A stretch of DNA of 12,903 bases from Bacillota bacterium (GTDB lineage Bacteria > Bacillota > Clostridia > Oscillospirales > Acutalibacteraceae), in the NCBI GenBank assembly GCA_009786275.1, contig WQTL01000488.1, positions 1 to 12,903 on the forward strand, read 5' to 3'. Both the position numbers and the translations under genes were made by a program. This document shows, one piece after another, positions 5,938-12,506 of the stretch. The notes under the pieces were generated by a model. The model was not told the DNA's origin, did not search any database, and was given only the letters and a program-made list of their open reading frames with translations. Position 1 is the stretch's first letter, and each line of letters starts with the position of its first letter.

Positions 5938-5966
5938 TTGCTTTCCCCTTCATCTTGTGATACAAT
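5938..5966 (+). promoter_or_regulatory. Promoter of the recombinase gene
   Basis: TTGCTT (5938-5943), a 17-bp spacer and TACAAT (5961-5966) with an upstream TG at 5958-5959 give an extended -10 promoter placed directly after the terminator and 33 nt before the presumed recombinase start. Confidence 0.6.
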
Positions 5967-5999
5967 ATTATCAGCATCCAAGAAAAGAGGCGATCATCT

Positions 6000-8117
6000 C
6001 TGCAACCCACATACGCCATCGCGGGCTACTGCCGCATCTCGGTGGACGAGGAGCTCGACCGGGAGAACACCTCCATCGAGAACCAGCGCTCCATCATTGA
6101 GGACTTCGTCACGCGCAAATTTCCCGGCGCGCGGCTGGACTTCTTCGAGGACCGCGACCGCTCCGGCTACACCTTCGAGCAACGCGAGGCCTACCAGCGC
6201 CTGCGCCCCCAGCTGCTGGACATGACCTACGACATTTTAATCGTCAAAGATTTCTCGCGTTTCTCGCGCCGCAACAGCAAGGGCCTGGTCGAGCTCGAGG
6301 ACCTGCGCGACGCGGGCCTGCGCATCATCGCCATCGGCGACAGCATCGACTACCCAACGTACGACGACTGGACGGCCATCCAGTTTCGTTTTCTCATCAA
6401 TGAAATGCCCGTCACCGACACCAGCAAAAAAGTCAAGTCGGTCATTCAGCGCAGGCAGAGCGAGGGCAAATGGATCTGCTCCGTGCCCTACGGCTACATG
6501 ATCACGAATTCGAAGACGATGAAATTTGAAGTCGATGAACCGGCGGCTGAAATCGTCCGCGAGATTTTCCGCCTCTACAACGAGGGCGACGGCTACAAAA
6601 AAATCGCCAATCACCTCACGGAGCTGCACATACCCACGCCCCGCGCCGCCGAGCGCGCCCGCAAGGAGGCCCGCGGCGAGGACTGCAAGCTCCAGCCCAA
6701 GCAGGCCTGGAGCATCGTCACCATCTCCGAGATTTTAGCCAACGATTTTTACATCGGCACCCTGCGGCAGGGCAAATACAAGCGCAAGAAGATCAACGGT
6801 GTAGACGTCAAGACCGACGAAATCGATCACGTGGTGTTCGAGAACAATCACGAGGCCATCGTTGATTTCCGTACATTCGCAATCACCCAGGAGCAATTGA
6901 AGAAGCGCTCGACAACCCATTACAGAGGCGTGAAGAAAAACAACAATGTCTACTCCGGCTTCCTCTGGTGTGGGGACTGCGGCAGCCCCATGTTTGCCAT
7001 GAGCCGCCGCGACCTGCGCCCGGCCTACACCTGTGGGACATATCATTCGCGCGGGACGAAGGGCTGCACCTCGCACCACACGCGGGTGGATGTCCTCGAC
7101 ACCCTGCTCAAGAGCTACATCAAGCGCGTCCGCGACAACTCGGCCAGCATGATTGACAAGCTTAATCAGTCATTGAGAGACGAGCAAACGGCAGTGAAAG
7201 AAAGCACAAATTCGCTTGAGCTCCTGCAAAGTCAGATCGACGACGCCCGCCAGGAGATGAAAATCCTCGCGCGTCAGCAAGCCAAGGAGCTCCTGCGCAA
7301 CCCGGATCGGGAAACGCAAATTGATGAGATGTATAGAGAGATGCTTGACGAGCTGGCAGATCGCATCGACGGCCTGCAAAACCAGCTGGAGCTCACTTCA
7401 GACCGGCGCAATACCGTCATCCGGGTCAATCGCATTGCAAGGACGGCCCTGGACATCTTCGACGCTATCCTTTTAAAAGAGAAGCTCGACAAGACCGACC
7501 TCGAGTTCATCCTGGACAAAATTGTGGTCTTTGAAGACCACATCGAGATTCATCTCAAGAGCGACATCGACGCACTGCTGCTCTCCGGCGAATTGGCCGA
7601 AGAAGAGATCACACAGTCATCCAAAAATCGCAAAGACAAGATCCTCGGTATCCATGTTATCAGCAGCGGCGACCCCCTCGAAATCTTCACCGACGCCGAC
7701 GGCGAGGTCATATTCAAGAAATACTCCCCCGTGGGCGAGCTGACCGCCACCACGCGCCCCTACGCGGAGGTGCTCTTCCGGGGCACGAACCTGCCCATCC
7801 TCATCACCGACCGCGACCGCGTCATCGCCTGTGCGGGGCTTTCCAAGAAGGAGGCCATCGACCGCCGGGTGACCGGCGCCCTGGAGGCGGTGGTGGAGAG
7901 CCGCACGGGCTTCACCGCCTCGCCGGGGGGCGAGCGCCTGCGCCCCATCGAGGGACTGGAGCGCGAGGCTGCCGTGGCCTGCCCGATCATCGGCGGCGGG
8001 GACGTCTCCGGCTGCGTGATCATGCTCATGAACGAAAACGGCGCCATGCCCACCATGACAGAGGTCAAGCTCATCCAGGTGGCGGCGTCCTTCCTGGGCA
8101 GGCAGATGGAGGAATAA
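6000..8117 (+). CDS. Large serine recombinase fused to the SpoVT C-terminal half
   Basis: The frame must begin upstream of GTG 6042, because the catalytic serine lies in AGYCRIS (Ser14) before it. The best start is CTG 6000, nine nt after AGAGG; no ATG, GTG or TTG is available back to the stop at 5958. Residues ~1-150 are the resolvase domain (DFSRFSRRNSKGLVELEDLR, NEMPVTDTSKKVKSV). ~160-300 is the recombinase domain (VPYGY, YKKIANHLTELHIPTPR). ~320-362 is a zinc ribbon (CGDC, then YTCGTYHSRGTKGC). ~383-483 is a coiled coil. This is a TnpX/SpoIVCA-type integrase, complete to about residue 556. From residue 557 (GDPLEIFTDADGEVIFKKYS) to FLGRQMEE it matches SpoVT residues ~31-178, including its GAF-like sensor domain; the SpoVT AbrB-type DNA-binding start is missing. 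The junction suggests integration into spoVT. As it stands the fusion would lack a working SpoVT DNA-binding domain. Confidence 0.9.
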   Translation: MQPTYAIAGYCRISVDEELDRENTSIENQRSIIEDFVTRKFPGARLDFFEDRDRSGYTFEQREAYQRLRPQLLDMTYDILIVKDFSRFSRRNSKGLVELEDLRDAGLRIIAIGDSIDYPTYDDWTAIQFRFLINEMPVTDTSKKVKSVIQRRQSEGKWICSVPYGYMITNSKTMKFEVDEPAAEIVREIFRLYNEGDGYKKIANHLTELHIPTPRAAERARKEARGEDCKLQPKQAWSIVTISEILANDFYIGTLRQGKYKRKKINGVDVKTDEIDHVVFENNHEAIVDFRTFAITQEQLKKRSTTHYRGVKKNNNVYSGFLWCGDCGSPMFAMSRRDLRPAYTCGTYHSRGTKGCTSHHTRVDVLDTLLKSYIKRVRDNSASMIDKLNQSLRDEQTAVKESTNSLELLQSQIDDARQEMKILARQQAKELLRNPDRETQIDEMYREMLDELADRIDGLQNQLELTSDRRNTVIRVNRIARTALDIFDAILLKEKLDKTDLEFILDKIVVFEDHIEIHLKSDIDALLLSGELAEEEITQSSKNRKDKILGIHVISSGDPLEIFTDADGEVIFKKYSPVGELTATTRPYAEVLFRGTNLPILITDRDRVIACAGLSKKEAIDRRVTGALEAVVESRTGFTASPGGERLRPIEGLEREAAVACPIIGGGDVSGCVIMLMNENGAMPTMTEVKLIQVAASFLGRQMEE
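7662..7682 (+). other. Inferred att junction between element and spoVT
   Basis: Homology switches from recombinase to SpoVT across the codons for Ser-Ser-Gly-Asp-Pro-Leu-Glu. Upstream codons are mixed in GC content and downstream codons are GC-rich, like the chromosomal genes to the right. The exact crossover bases cannot be fixed without the other element end or an empty spoVT. Confidence 0.6.
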
Positions 8118-8133
8118 GGCGCAAGGCCTGTAG

Positions 8134-8176
8134 GGGCGGCACTTTCGCGTGCCTTAGCGGCGCAAAAGTGCCGCCC
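8134..8176. repeat. REP-like palindrome
   Basis: GGGCGGCACTTTCGCG (8134-8149) and CGCAAAAGTGCCGCCC (8161-8176) pair at 15 of 16 positions around an 11-nt loop, just after spoVT. The preceding TGTAGG and the GGGCGGC arm resemble short dispersed palindromes common in Clostridia genomes. It may also terminate the spoVT transcript. Confidence 0.65.
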
Positions 8177-8188
8177 GAATGGATAAAC

Positions 8189-8225
8189 AAAAAACGCACC
8201 CTCTGCAATCTCATTTGCAGAGGGT
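8189..8225 (-). terminator. Terminator of the lipoprotein operon
   Basis: On the minus strand an 11-bp perfect stem (8215-8225 with 8198-8208) and a 6-nt loop are followed three bases later by six T (8189-8194). It lies downstream of the minus-strand lipoprotein gene. Confidence 0.75.
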
Positions 8226-8265
8226 ATCTCTTTGTAACGCCGCCGCTTTCCACCTAATCCCCCAG

Positions 8266-8323
8266 GCTCCCTCTCGCAGAGGGAGCTGTCGCCTCGGGCG
8301 ACTGAGGGTGTATCGCGGAGCGA
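8266..8323. repeat. Compound palindromic repeat unit
   Basis: Three stems follow one another: GCTCCCTCT/AGAGGGAGC (8266-8286), GTCGCC/GGCGAC (8288-8302) and TCGC/GCGA (8313-8323). The CTCCCTCT-AGAGGGAGCTGTCGCC pattern resembles a repeat family I recall from gut Clostridia genomes. It sits between the operon terminator and the end of the lipoprotein gene. Confidence 0.55.
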
Positions 8324-8351
8324 CAATTCGCTTTCGCTTCAACGATGCATC

Positions 8352-9098
8352 CTATCCGTCCCCGTCCAGACGATATTCCTGCACACTTCCGCCCTGCGCT
8401 ATATCGGCGACGTCTATTTTGTAGTAATAATACCCCGGCCCGGGAAAGGCGTCCTCCGGGTCATTCGGGCGGATCAGGAAAAAACGTTCCTCATCCAGCT
8501 TCGCGGTGACGCACCATCCGTAGGGCTCCGGCAAATCCGGGCTTTCCTCGGCCAGCGCGATATATTCCGCCGCGCCCGCCAAAGTCTCTTCGTAGGTGAG
8601 AAAGGCAAAACCTGTCGGCACGGCGAAGCCTTCCGAGTCGTCCGCGAGCACGCTGATTTCATTTTGATGAAAATCGACCTTATAGACGGGGCTTTGCGGC
8701 GGCTTGTCCTCCGGCGCAAGCCCGGCAATGACCACGGCGTATCTGCCGTCGGCTGAAAACGCGCAGTTTGCCGAGCACGGATTGCTCCTTCCGGCAGGGA
8801 AAAGCGCCCCCGTGTCCAGCGCTTTATCAATCGCGTTTTGTCTTACATTATACCGGAAAATATAGTTCACGCCAAAGTTGTAGGTCAGATAAACATATTC
8901 CGGACCGGCATAATACAGCTGCCAGGGGTCGCTTCCCACCGGCGTCGATTTCATATCGGCCAGCGCGTCTTTGGGCGCGGCAAATTGCAGAAGAAGCCCA
9001 GCGGCCCGTTCAGACTGCGCAGGCGGTTCATTTTGGCATCCCGGCAAAGCCAAGGCAAGCATTGCCAAAATCAATACAAGAGAGGCTTTTCTTTTCAT
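8352..9098 (-). CDS. Lipoprotein of unknown function
   Basis: The 248-residue product begins with a signal peptide (MKRKASLVLILAMLALALPG) and lipobox LPGC with Cys21, so it should be lipid-anchored on the outer face of the membrane after Lgt and signal peptidase II processing. The mature part is rich in Tyr and small strands (YLTYNFGVNYIFRYN, FSADGRYAVVIAG), and the SADGRYAV-type motif suggests a WD40/TolB-like beta-propeller fragment, but I cannot name a family. Cys107 and Cys112 may form a disulphide. Its GGGGGAG ribosome site (9109-9115) overlaps the stop of the response regulator gene 7 bp upstream, which implies translational coupling in one operon. It could be a sensor or effector of that pathway; this is inference from position only. 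Confidence 0.75.
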   Translation of the reverse strand: MKRKASLVLILAMLALALPGCQNEPPAQSERAAGLLLQFAAPKDALADMKSTPVGSDPWQLYYAGPEYVYLTYNFGVNYIFRYNVRQNAIDKALDTGALFPAGRSNPCSANCAFSADGRYAVVIAGLAPEDKPPQSPVYKVDFHQNEISVLADDSEGFAVPTGFAFLTYEETLAGAAEYIALAEESPDLPEPYGWCVTAKLDEERFFLIRPNDPEDAFPGPGYYYYKIDVADIAQGGSVQEYRLDGDG

Positions 9099-9105
9099 TG
9101 CGGAA

Positions 9106-9795
9106 TCACTCCCCCGTCGCGAACTTATACCCCACGCTCCACACAGTCTGCAAGCTCCACTTGTCGCTCACGCCCTCCAGCTTCTCGCGCAGGCGCTTGA
9201 CGTGCACGTCGATGGTGCGGCTGTCGCCGTAGTAGTCGAAGCCCCACACCTCGTCCAGCAGCTGGTTGCGGGTGAACACGCGGTTGGGGTTGCTGGCGAG
9301 GTAAAACAGCAGCTCCATCTCCTTGGGCGGCGCGTCGACCTTTTTGCCGTCCACCCGCAGCTCGTAGTTGGTCAGGTTCACGCTGAGCTTGTCGAAGTGG
9401 ACTTCCTTCAGCAGCGGCTCAGCGCCCTTGACGTTCTCCGCGCGGCGCAAAACAGCCTTGATGCGCGCCAGAATTTCCTTGGTGTCGAAGGGCTTGGTGA
9501 CATAGTCGTCCGCGCCCAGCTCCAGGCCCAGCACCTTGTCAAAGACCTCGTCCTTGGCGGTGAGCATGATGATGGGCACCCGGGATGACTTGCGGATCTC
9601 CCGGCAGACCTGCCAGCCGTCCAGCACGGGCAGCATGATGTCCAGCAGGATCAGGTCGGGGCCGTGTTCCTTGAACGCGCCCACCGCCGCGTCGCCGTCA
9701 TGGGCGAAAATCACCTGATACCCCTCTTTTTCCAGATAGAGCCGCAGCAGCTCGCAGATGTTGCTGTCGTCGTCGACTACGAGAATTTTTGTCAT
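9106..9795 (-). CDS. OmpR/PhoB-family response regulator
   Basis: From ATG 9793-9795, which has AGGGGG nine nt upstream, the product is 229 residues; a TTG at 9802-9804 could add three more. Residues 1-115 form the receiver domain: acidic pocket D8-D9-D10, phospho-acceptor D52 (LILLDIMLP), T79 and K101 (DDYVTKPF). Residues ~130-229 form the winged-helix DNA-binding domain (PPKEMELLFYLASNPNRVFT, then WGFDYYGDSRTIDVHVKRLR and VGYKF at the end). Length and layout are normal for a transcription factor switched by a sensor kinase. No histidine kinase gene is adjacent; the next gene in the operon is a lipoprotein, so the partner kinase must lie elsewhere. The gene is divergent from glyQS. Confidence 0.93.
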   Translation of the reverse strand: MTKILVVDDDSNICELLRLYLEKEGYQVIFAHDGDAAVGAFKEHGPDLILLDIMLPVLDGWQVCREIRKSSRVPIIMLTAKDEVFDKVLGLELGADDYVTKPFDTKEILARIKAVLRRAENVKGAEPLLKEVHFDKLSVNLTNYELRVDGKKVDAPPKEMELLFYLASNPNRVFTRNQLLDEVWGFDYYGDSRTIDVHVKRLREKLEGVSDKWSLQTVWSVGYKFATGE

Positions 9796-9827
9796 AGCGG
9801 GCAACCCCCTTGTGTGATTATAATACT

Positions 9828-9856
9828 AGCATAACAGGTTTTTGCCAAAAAAGCAA
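9828..9856 (-). promoter_or_regulatory. Possible promoter of the response regulator operon
   Basis: On the minus strand TTGCTT (9851-9856) and TATGCT (9828-9833) are 17 bp apart. A separate TATAAT at 9817-9822 lacks a good -35 box and would give an almost leaderless message. The match is moderate. Confidence 0.35.
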
Positions 9857-9905
9857 GCCGTAGCAGAATAATTCACAGGATATCCTAGAATATTTTACAT
9901 ACCTC

Positions 9906-9934
9906 TTGACATCGAGCGCCTTTCGGGGTAAAAT
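9906..9934 (+). promoter_or_regulatory. Promoter of glyQS
   Basis: TTGACA (9906-9911), a 17-bp spacer and TAAAAT (9929-9934) are near consensus. The leader to the ATG at 9966 is short, and no T-box sequence or antiterminator is visible, so the usual Firmicutes T-box control of this gene seems absent here. Confidence 0.8.
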
Positions 9935-9965
9935 AGAGGAAGTTCAATGGGGGGAGGCGGTTCCA

Positions 9966-11363
9966 ATGGACCACGCGGACAAAACCATGGAAAAGATCGT
10001 GGCGCTTTGCAAGGGGCGCGGTTTTGTCTACCCCGGCAGCGAGATCTACGGCGGCCTGGCCAACGCGTGGGACTACGGCCCCCTGGGCGCGGCGCTGAAG
10101 AAGAACGTCAAGGAGGCCTGGTGGAAGAAGTTCGTCCAGGAAAGCCCCTATAACGTGGGCGTGGACTGCGCCATCCTCATGAACACCGAGGTCTGGAAGG
10201 CCTCGGGCCACGTGGTAAATTTCAATGACCCGCTCATCGACTGCAAGGCCTGCAAGATGCGCCACCGCGCCGACAACCTCGTGGATGCCTTCAACAAGGA
10301 GCGCGGCGTCGAGATGAACGCCGACGGCCTGCCGAACGAGGTCCTCACGGCCTACATCAAAGACAACGGCATCGCCTGCCCCAACTGCGGCAAGAGCGAC
10401 TTCACCGATATCCGCAAGTTCAACATGATGTTCAAAACCTACCAGGGCGTCACAGACGACAGCGCCGCGGAGATCTATCTCCGGCCCGAGACCGCCCAGG
10501 GCATGTTCGTCAACTTCAAGAACGTCCAGCGCACCACGCGGCGAAAACTGCCCTTCGGCATCGCCCAGATGGGCAAGAGCTTCCGCAACGAGATCACGCC
10601 CGGCAACTTCATCTTCCGCACCCGCGAGTTCGAGCAGATGGAGCTGGAGTTCTTCTGCAAGCCCGGCACGGAACTCGAATGGTTCGACTACTGGCGCGCG
10701 TTCTGCAAGAACTGGCTGCTGTCCCTGGGGATTCAAGAGGGGCATTTGCGCCTGCGCGACCACGAGAAAGAGAAGCTCTCCCACTACAGCAACGCCACCA
10801 CCGACATCGAGTACCTCTTCCCCTTCGGCTGGGGGGAGCTGTGGGGCGTCGCCAGCCGCACCGATTTCGACCTCAAGGCCCACCAGTCCGCCTCCGGGCA
10901 GGACATGACCTACTACGACCAGGAGGCAAACGAGCACTACGTCCCCTACTGCGTGGAGCCCGCCCTGGGCGTGGACCGCACCCTCCTCATCGCCCTGGTC
11001 GACGCCTACGACGAGGAGGTCGTGGACGCCGCGAAGAACGACACCCGGGTGGTGCTGCGCCTGCACCCCTTCCTCGCGCCGGTCAAGGCCGCGATTTTGC
11101 CCCTTTCCAAAAAGCTTGCGGAACCCGCCGCGGCCCTGTACGGTCAATTAAGCAAGCGCTTCGCCTGCGAATACGACGACACCGGCTCCATCGGCAAGCG
11201 CTACCGCCGGCAGGACGAAATCGGCACGCCGTTCTGTATCACCTGGGACTTCGAAAGCGAGAACGACGGCTGCGTCACCGTGCGCGAAAGGGACTCCATG
11301 GAGCAAATACGCCTCCCCGTTAACGCCCTCGCGCAATACATGCAGGATAAATTAGAGTTTTAG
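9966..11363 (+). CDS. glyQS: Glycyl-tRNA synthetase, alpha2 type
   Basis: The enzyme charges tRNA-Gly with glycine in the cytoplasm. The 465-residue product has the single-chain class II layout: an N-terminal GFVYPGSEIYGGLANAWDYG block, Cys pairs CKAC (~92-95) and CPNC (~137-140) in the insertion region, motif 2 FRNEITPGNF with RTREFEQMELEFF (~209-233), motif 3 CVEPALGVDRTLLIAL (~328-343), and a C-terminal anticodon-binding domain from ~355 (LHPFLAPVKAAILPLSKKL to the end). An upstream in-frame extension exists, but GGGGAGG at 9950-9956 fixes the start at ATG 9966. The product length is typical of bacterial alpha2 GlyRS. The secreted-protein gene follows 35 bp later and may be partly co-transcribed. 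Codon use is GC-rich, as in the rest of the right side. Confidence 0.95.
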   Translation: MDHADKTMEKIVALCKGRGFVYPGSEIYGGLANAWDYGPLGAALKKNVKEAWWKKFVQESPYNVGVDCAILMNTEVWKASGHVVNFNDPLIDCKACKMRHRADNLVDAFNKERGVEMNADGLPNEVLTAYIKDNGIACPNCGKSDFTDIRKFNMMFKTYQGVTDDSAAEIYLRPETAQGMFVNFKNVQRTTRRKLPFGIAQMGKSFRNEITPGNFIFRTREFEQMELEFFCKPGTELEWFDYWRAFCKNWLLSLGIQEGHLRLRDHEKEKLSHYSNATTDIEYLFPFGWGELWGVASRTDFDLKAHQSASGQDMTYYDQEANEHYVPYCVEPALGVDRTLLIALVDAYDEEVVDAAKNDTRVVLRLHPFLAPVKAAILPLSKKLAEPAAALYGQLSKRFACEYDDTGSIGKRYRRQDEIGTPFCITWDFESENDGCVTVRERDSMEQIRLPVNALAQYMQDKLEF

Positions 11364-11398
11364 CTCTATATTTATACAATTCTATTGGAGGTATCCGT

Positions 11399-12082
11399 AT
11401 GAAAAAAGCATTGTCCGCACTGCTGGTCGCGGCTGTCGTCCTCGGCCTTGCCGCGCCGCTGGCCTTCGCCATCCCAAATACCGGCAGCGTCGAGGAAGGC
11501 CAGCTTACTCCCGCCTCGTATACGCTCTACATGGAGCCCGCCAACACCACGCAGAAGAGCGAAATCAACGTGAACCTGCCCGCCGCGCCGACCCCCCGGC
11601 ACACCGGCTGCGCCGCCGACTGCCTGATTTACTGGGATATCGTGGCCGCGCTCGGCGACAACATCGTGGGCTACCGCCCCGAGGACTATGATCCCGACTT
11701 GGGAGCCCTGCGTCCCGGCGGCACCGTCTTCGACATTGAAACCCTCCAGACCCAGACCACCCTCGGCAGCGCCATGTCCATGACGCTCTTCGCGCGCGAG
11801 GAAGGCACCGAGACGATCTACGCGGAGTGCCAGGAATGCAATACGTACTGGACCATCGTGGTCACCGTCGTCCCCCCGGAAGAGGAGGAGGAAGGCGGCG
11901 GGGAAGGCCTGCTCGAAATCCTGAAGTCCTGGTGGTTCGACCTGAAGTGGACCTGGGACTATCAGATCAAGCCCTTCTTCAAGTACATCTATTTCAACGC
12001 CGGCAACTGGTTCTGCAACGCGTGGGATCTGCTCATCAATTCCATCTGCAACCTGTTTGACGGCCTGTTCAGCAAGCTGTAA
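11399..12082 (+). CDS. Secreted protein, unknown, with aromatic-rich C-terminal helix
   Basis: The ATG has GGAGG at 11387-11391, seven nt upstream. The 227-residue product starts with a classical signal peptide (MKKALSALLVAAVVLGLAAP) with likely cleavage after AFA at residue 24, and there is no lipobox. Residues ~38-158 look like a beta-rich Ig-like domain with cysteine pairs C71-x3-C75 (CAADC) and C144-x2-C147 (CQEC), ending in a WTIVVTVVPP strand. An acidic/Gly hinge (EEEEEGGGEG, 161-170) leads to a tail of ~57 residues very rich in Trp, Phe and Tyr (FDLKWTWDYQIKPFFKYIYF), with C206 and C217. The tail could be amphipathic and membrane- or partner-binding. I do not recognise the family. A terminator follows at 12106-12129. 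Confidence 0.75.
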   Translation: MKKALSALLVAAVVLGLAAPLAFAIPNTGSVEEGQLTPASYTLYMEPANTTQKSEINVNLPAAPTPRHTGCAADCLIYWDIVAALGDNIVGYRPEDYDPDLGALRPGGTVFDIETLQTQTTLGSAMSMTLFAREEGTETIYAECQECNTYWTIVVTVVPPEEEEEGGGEGLLEILKSWWFDLKWTWDYQIKPFFKYIYFNAGNWFCNAWDLLINSICNLFDGLFSKL

Positions 12083-12105
12083 GCCACCCCAACCGAAGGT
12101 CCGTC

Positions 12106-12129
12106 AGGGCGGAGGAAAGCCTCCGCCCT
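12106..12129 (+). terminator. Strong hairpin after the secreted-protein gene
   Basis: AGGGCGGAGG (12106-12115) pairs perfectly with CCTCCGCCCT (12120-12129) around AAAG. The following ATATTTGCTTG is only a weak U-tract, so some read-through into the next genes is possible. Confidence 0.7.
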
Positions 12130-12169
12130 ATATTTGCTTGTATGAAAAAACCATGAAAGAGGTATGTGC

Positions 12170-12505
12170 ATGAGCGGCTACAACCCGCAGGAATACAGCC
12201 AGCCCCCGCCGCCCGCCCCCGAAAACAAAACAAAGGCGGTCGCCGCGCTGGTGATCGGCATCGCCGCGCTGGCGGCGTCCTGGGCAATCGGCTGGATCCC
12301 CTTTGTTTCGCTCCTCCCCCTGGCCGTCGCCATCGTCGGCATCGTGGTTTCGGTGGGCGCGCGCAAGCAGTCGAATTCCGGCCTGGCCACCGGCGGCATG
12401 GTCTGCTCCATCATCGCGCTGGTTTTCTCCGGCGCCTTTTTCCTGTCCTGCACGCTGTGCTCCGTCTGCACCGCCGGCGCCGCCGGGCTCGGCGCCCTGC
12501 GTTGA
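12170..12505 (+). CDS. Small DUF4190-like membrane protein
   Basis: I chose ATG 12170 because GAAAGAGG (12155-12162) is seven nt upstream; an ATG at 12164 would touch that site. The 111-residue product has a Pro-rich cytoplasmic start (MSGYNPQEYSQPPPPAP), then two hydrophobic stretches (VAALVIGIAALAASWAIGWI through LAVAIVGIVVSVGA, and ATGGMVCSIIALVFSGAFF) with a short polar GARKQSNSG turn. This is the pattern of DUF4190-type proteins: NSG-LATGGMVCSIIAL is characteristic. Function is unknown. A Cys-rich end (SCTLCSVC) may bind a metal or form disulphides. It ends one nt before the next start, so translational coupling with the lgt gene is likely. Confidence 0.7.
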   Translation: MSGYNPQEYSQPPPPAPENKTKAVAALVIGIAALAASWAIGWIPFVSLLPLAVAIVGIVVSVGARKQSNSGLATGGMVCSIIALVFSGAFFLSCTLCSVCTAGAAGLGALR

Positions 12506-12506
12506 T

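Noticed and set aside
9885..11147. 420-codon minus-strand open frame antisense to glyQS
   Set aside because: It is a shadow of a GC-rich gene in the opposite frame: Val/Gly/Ala/Leu-rich with no domain, and glyQS is unmistakable.
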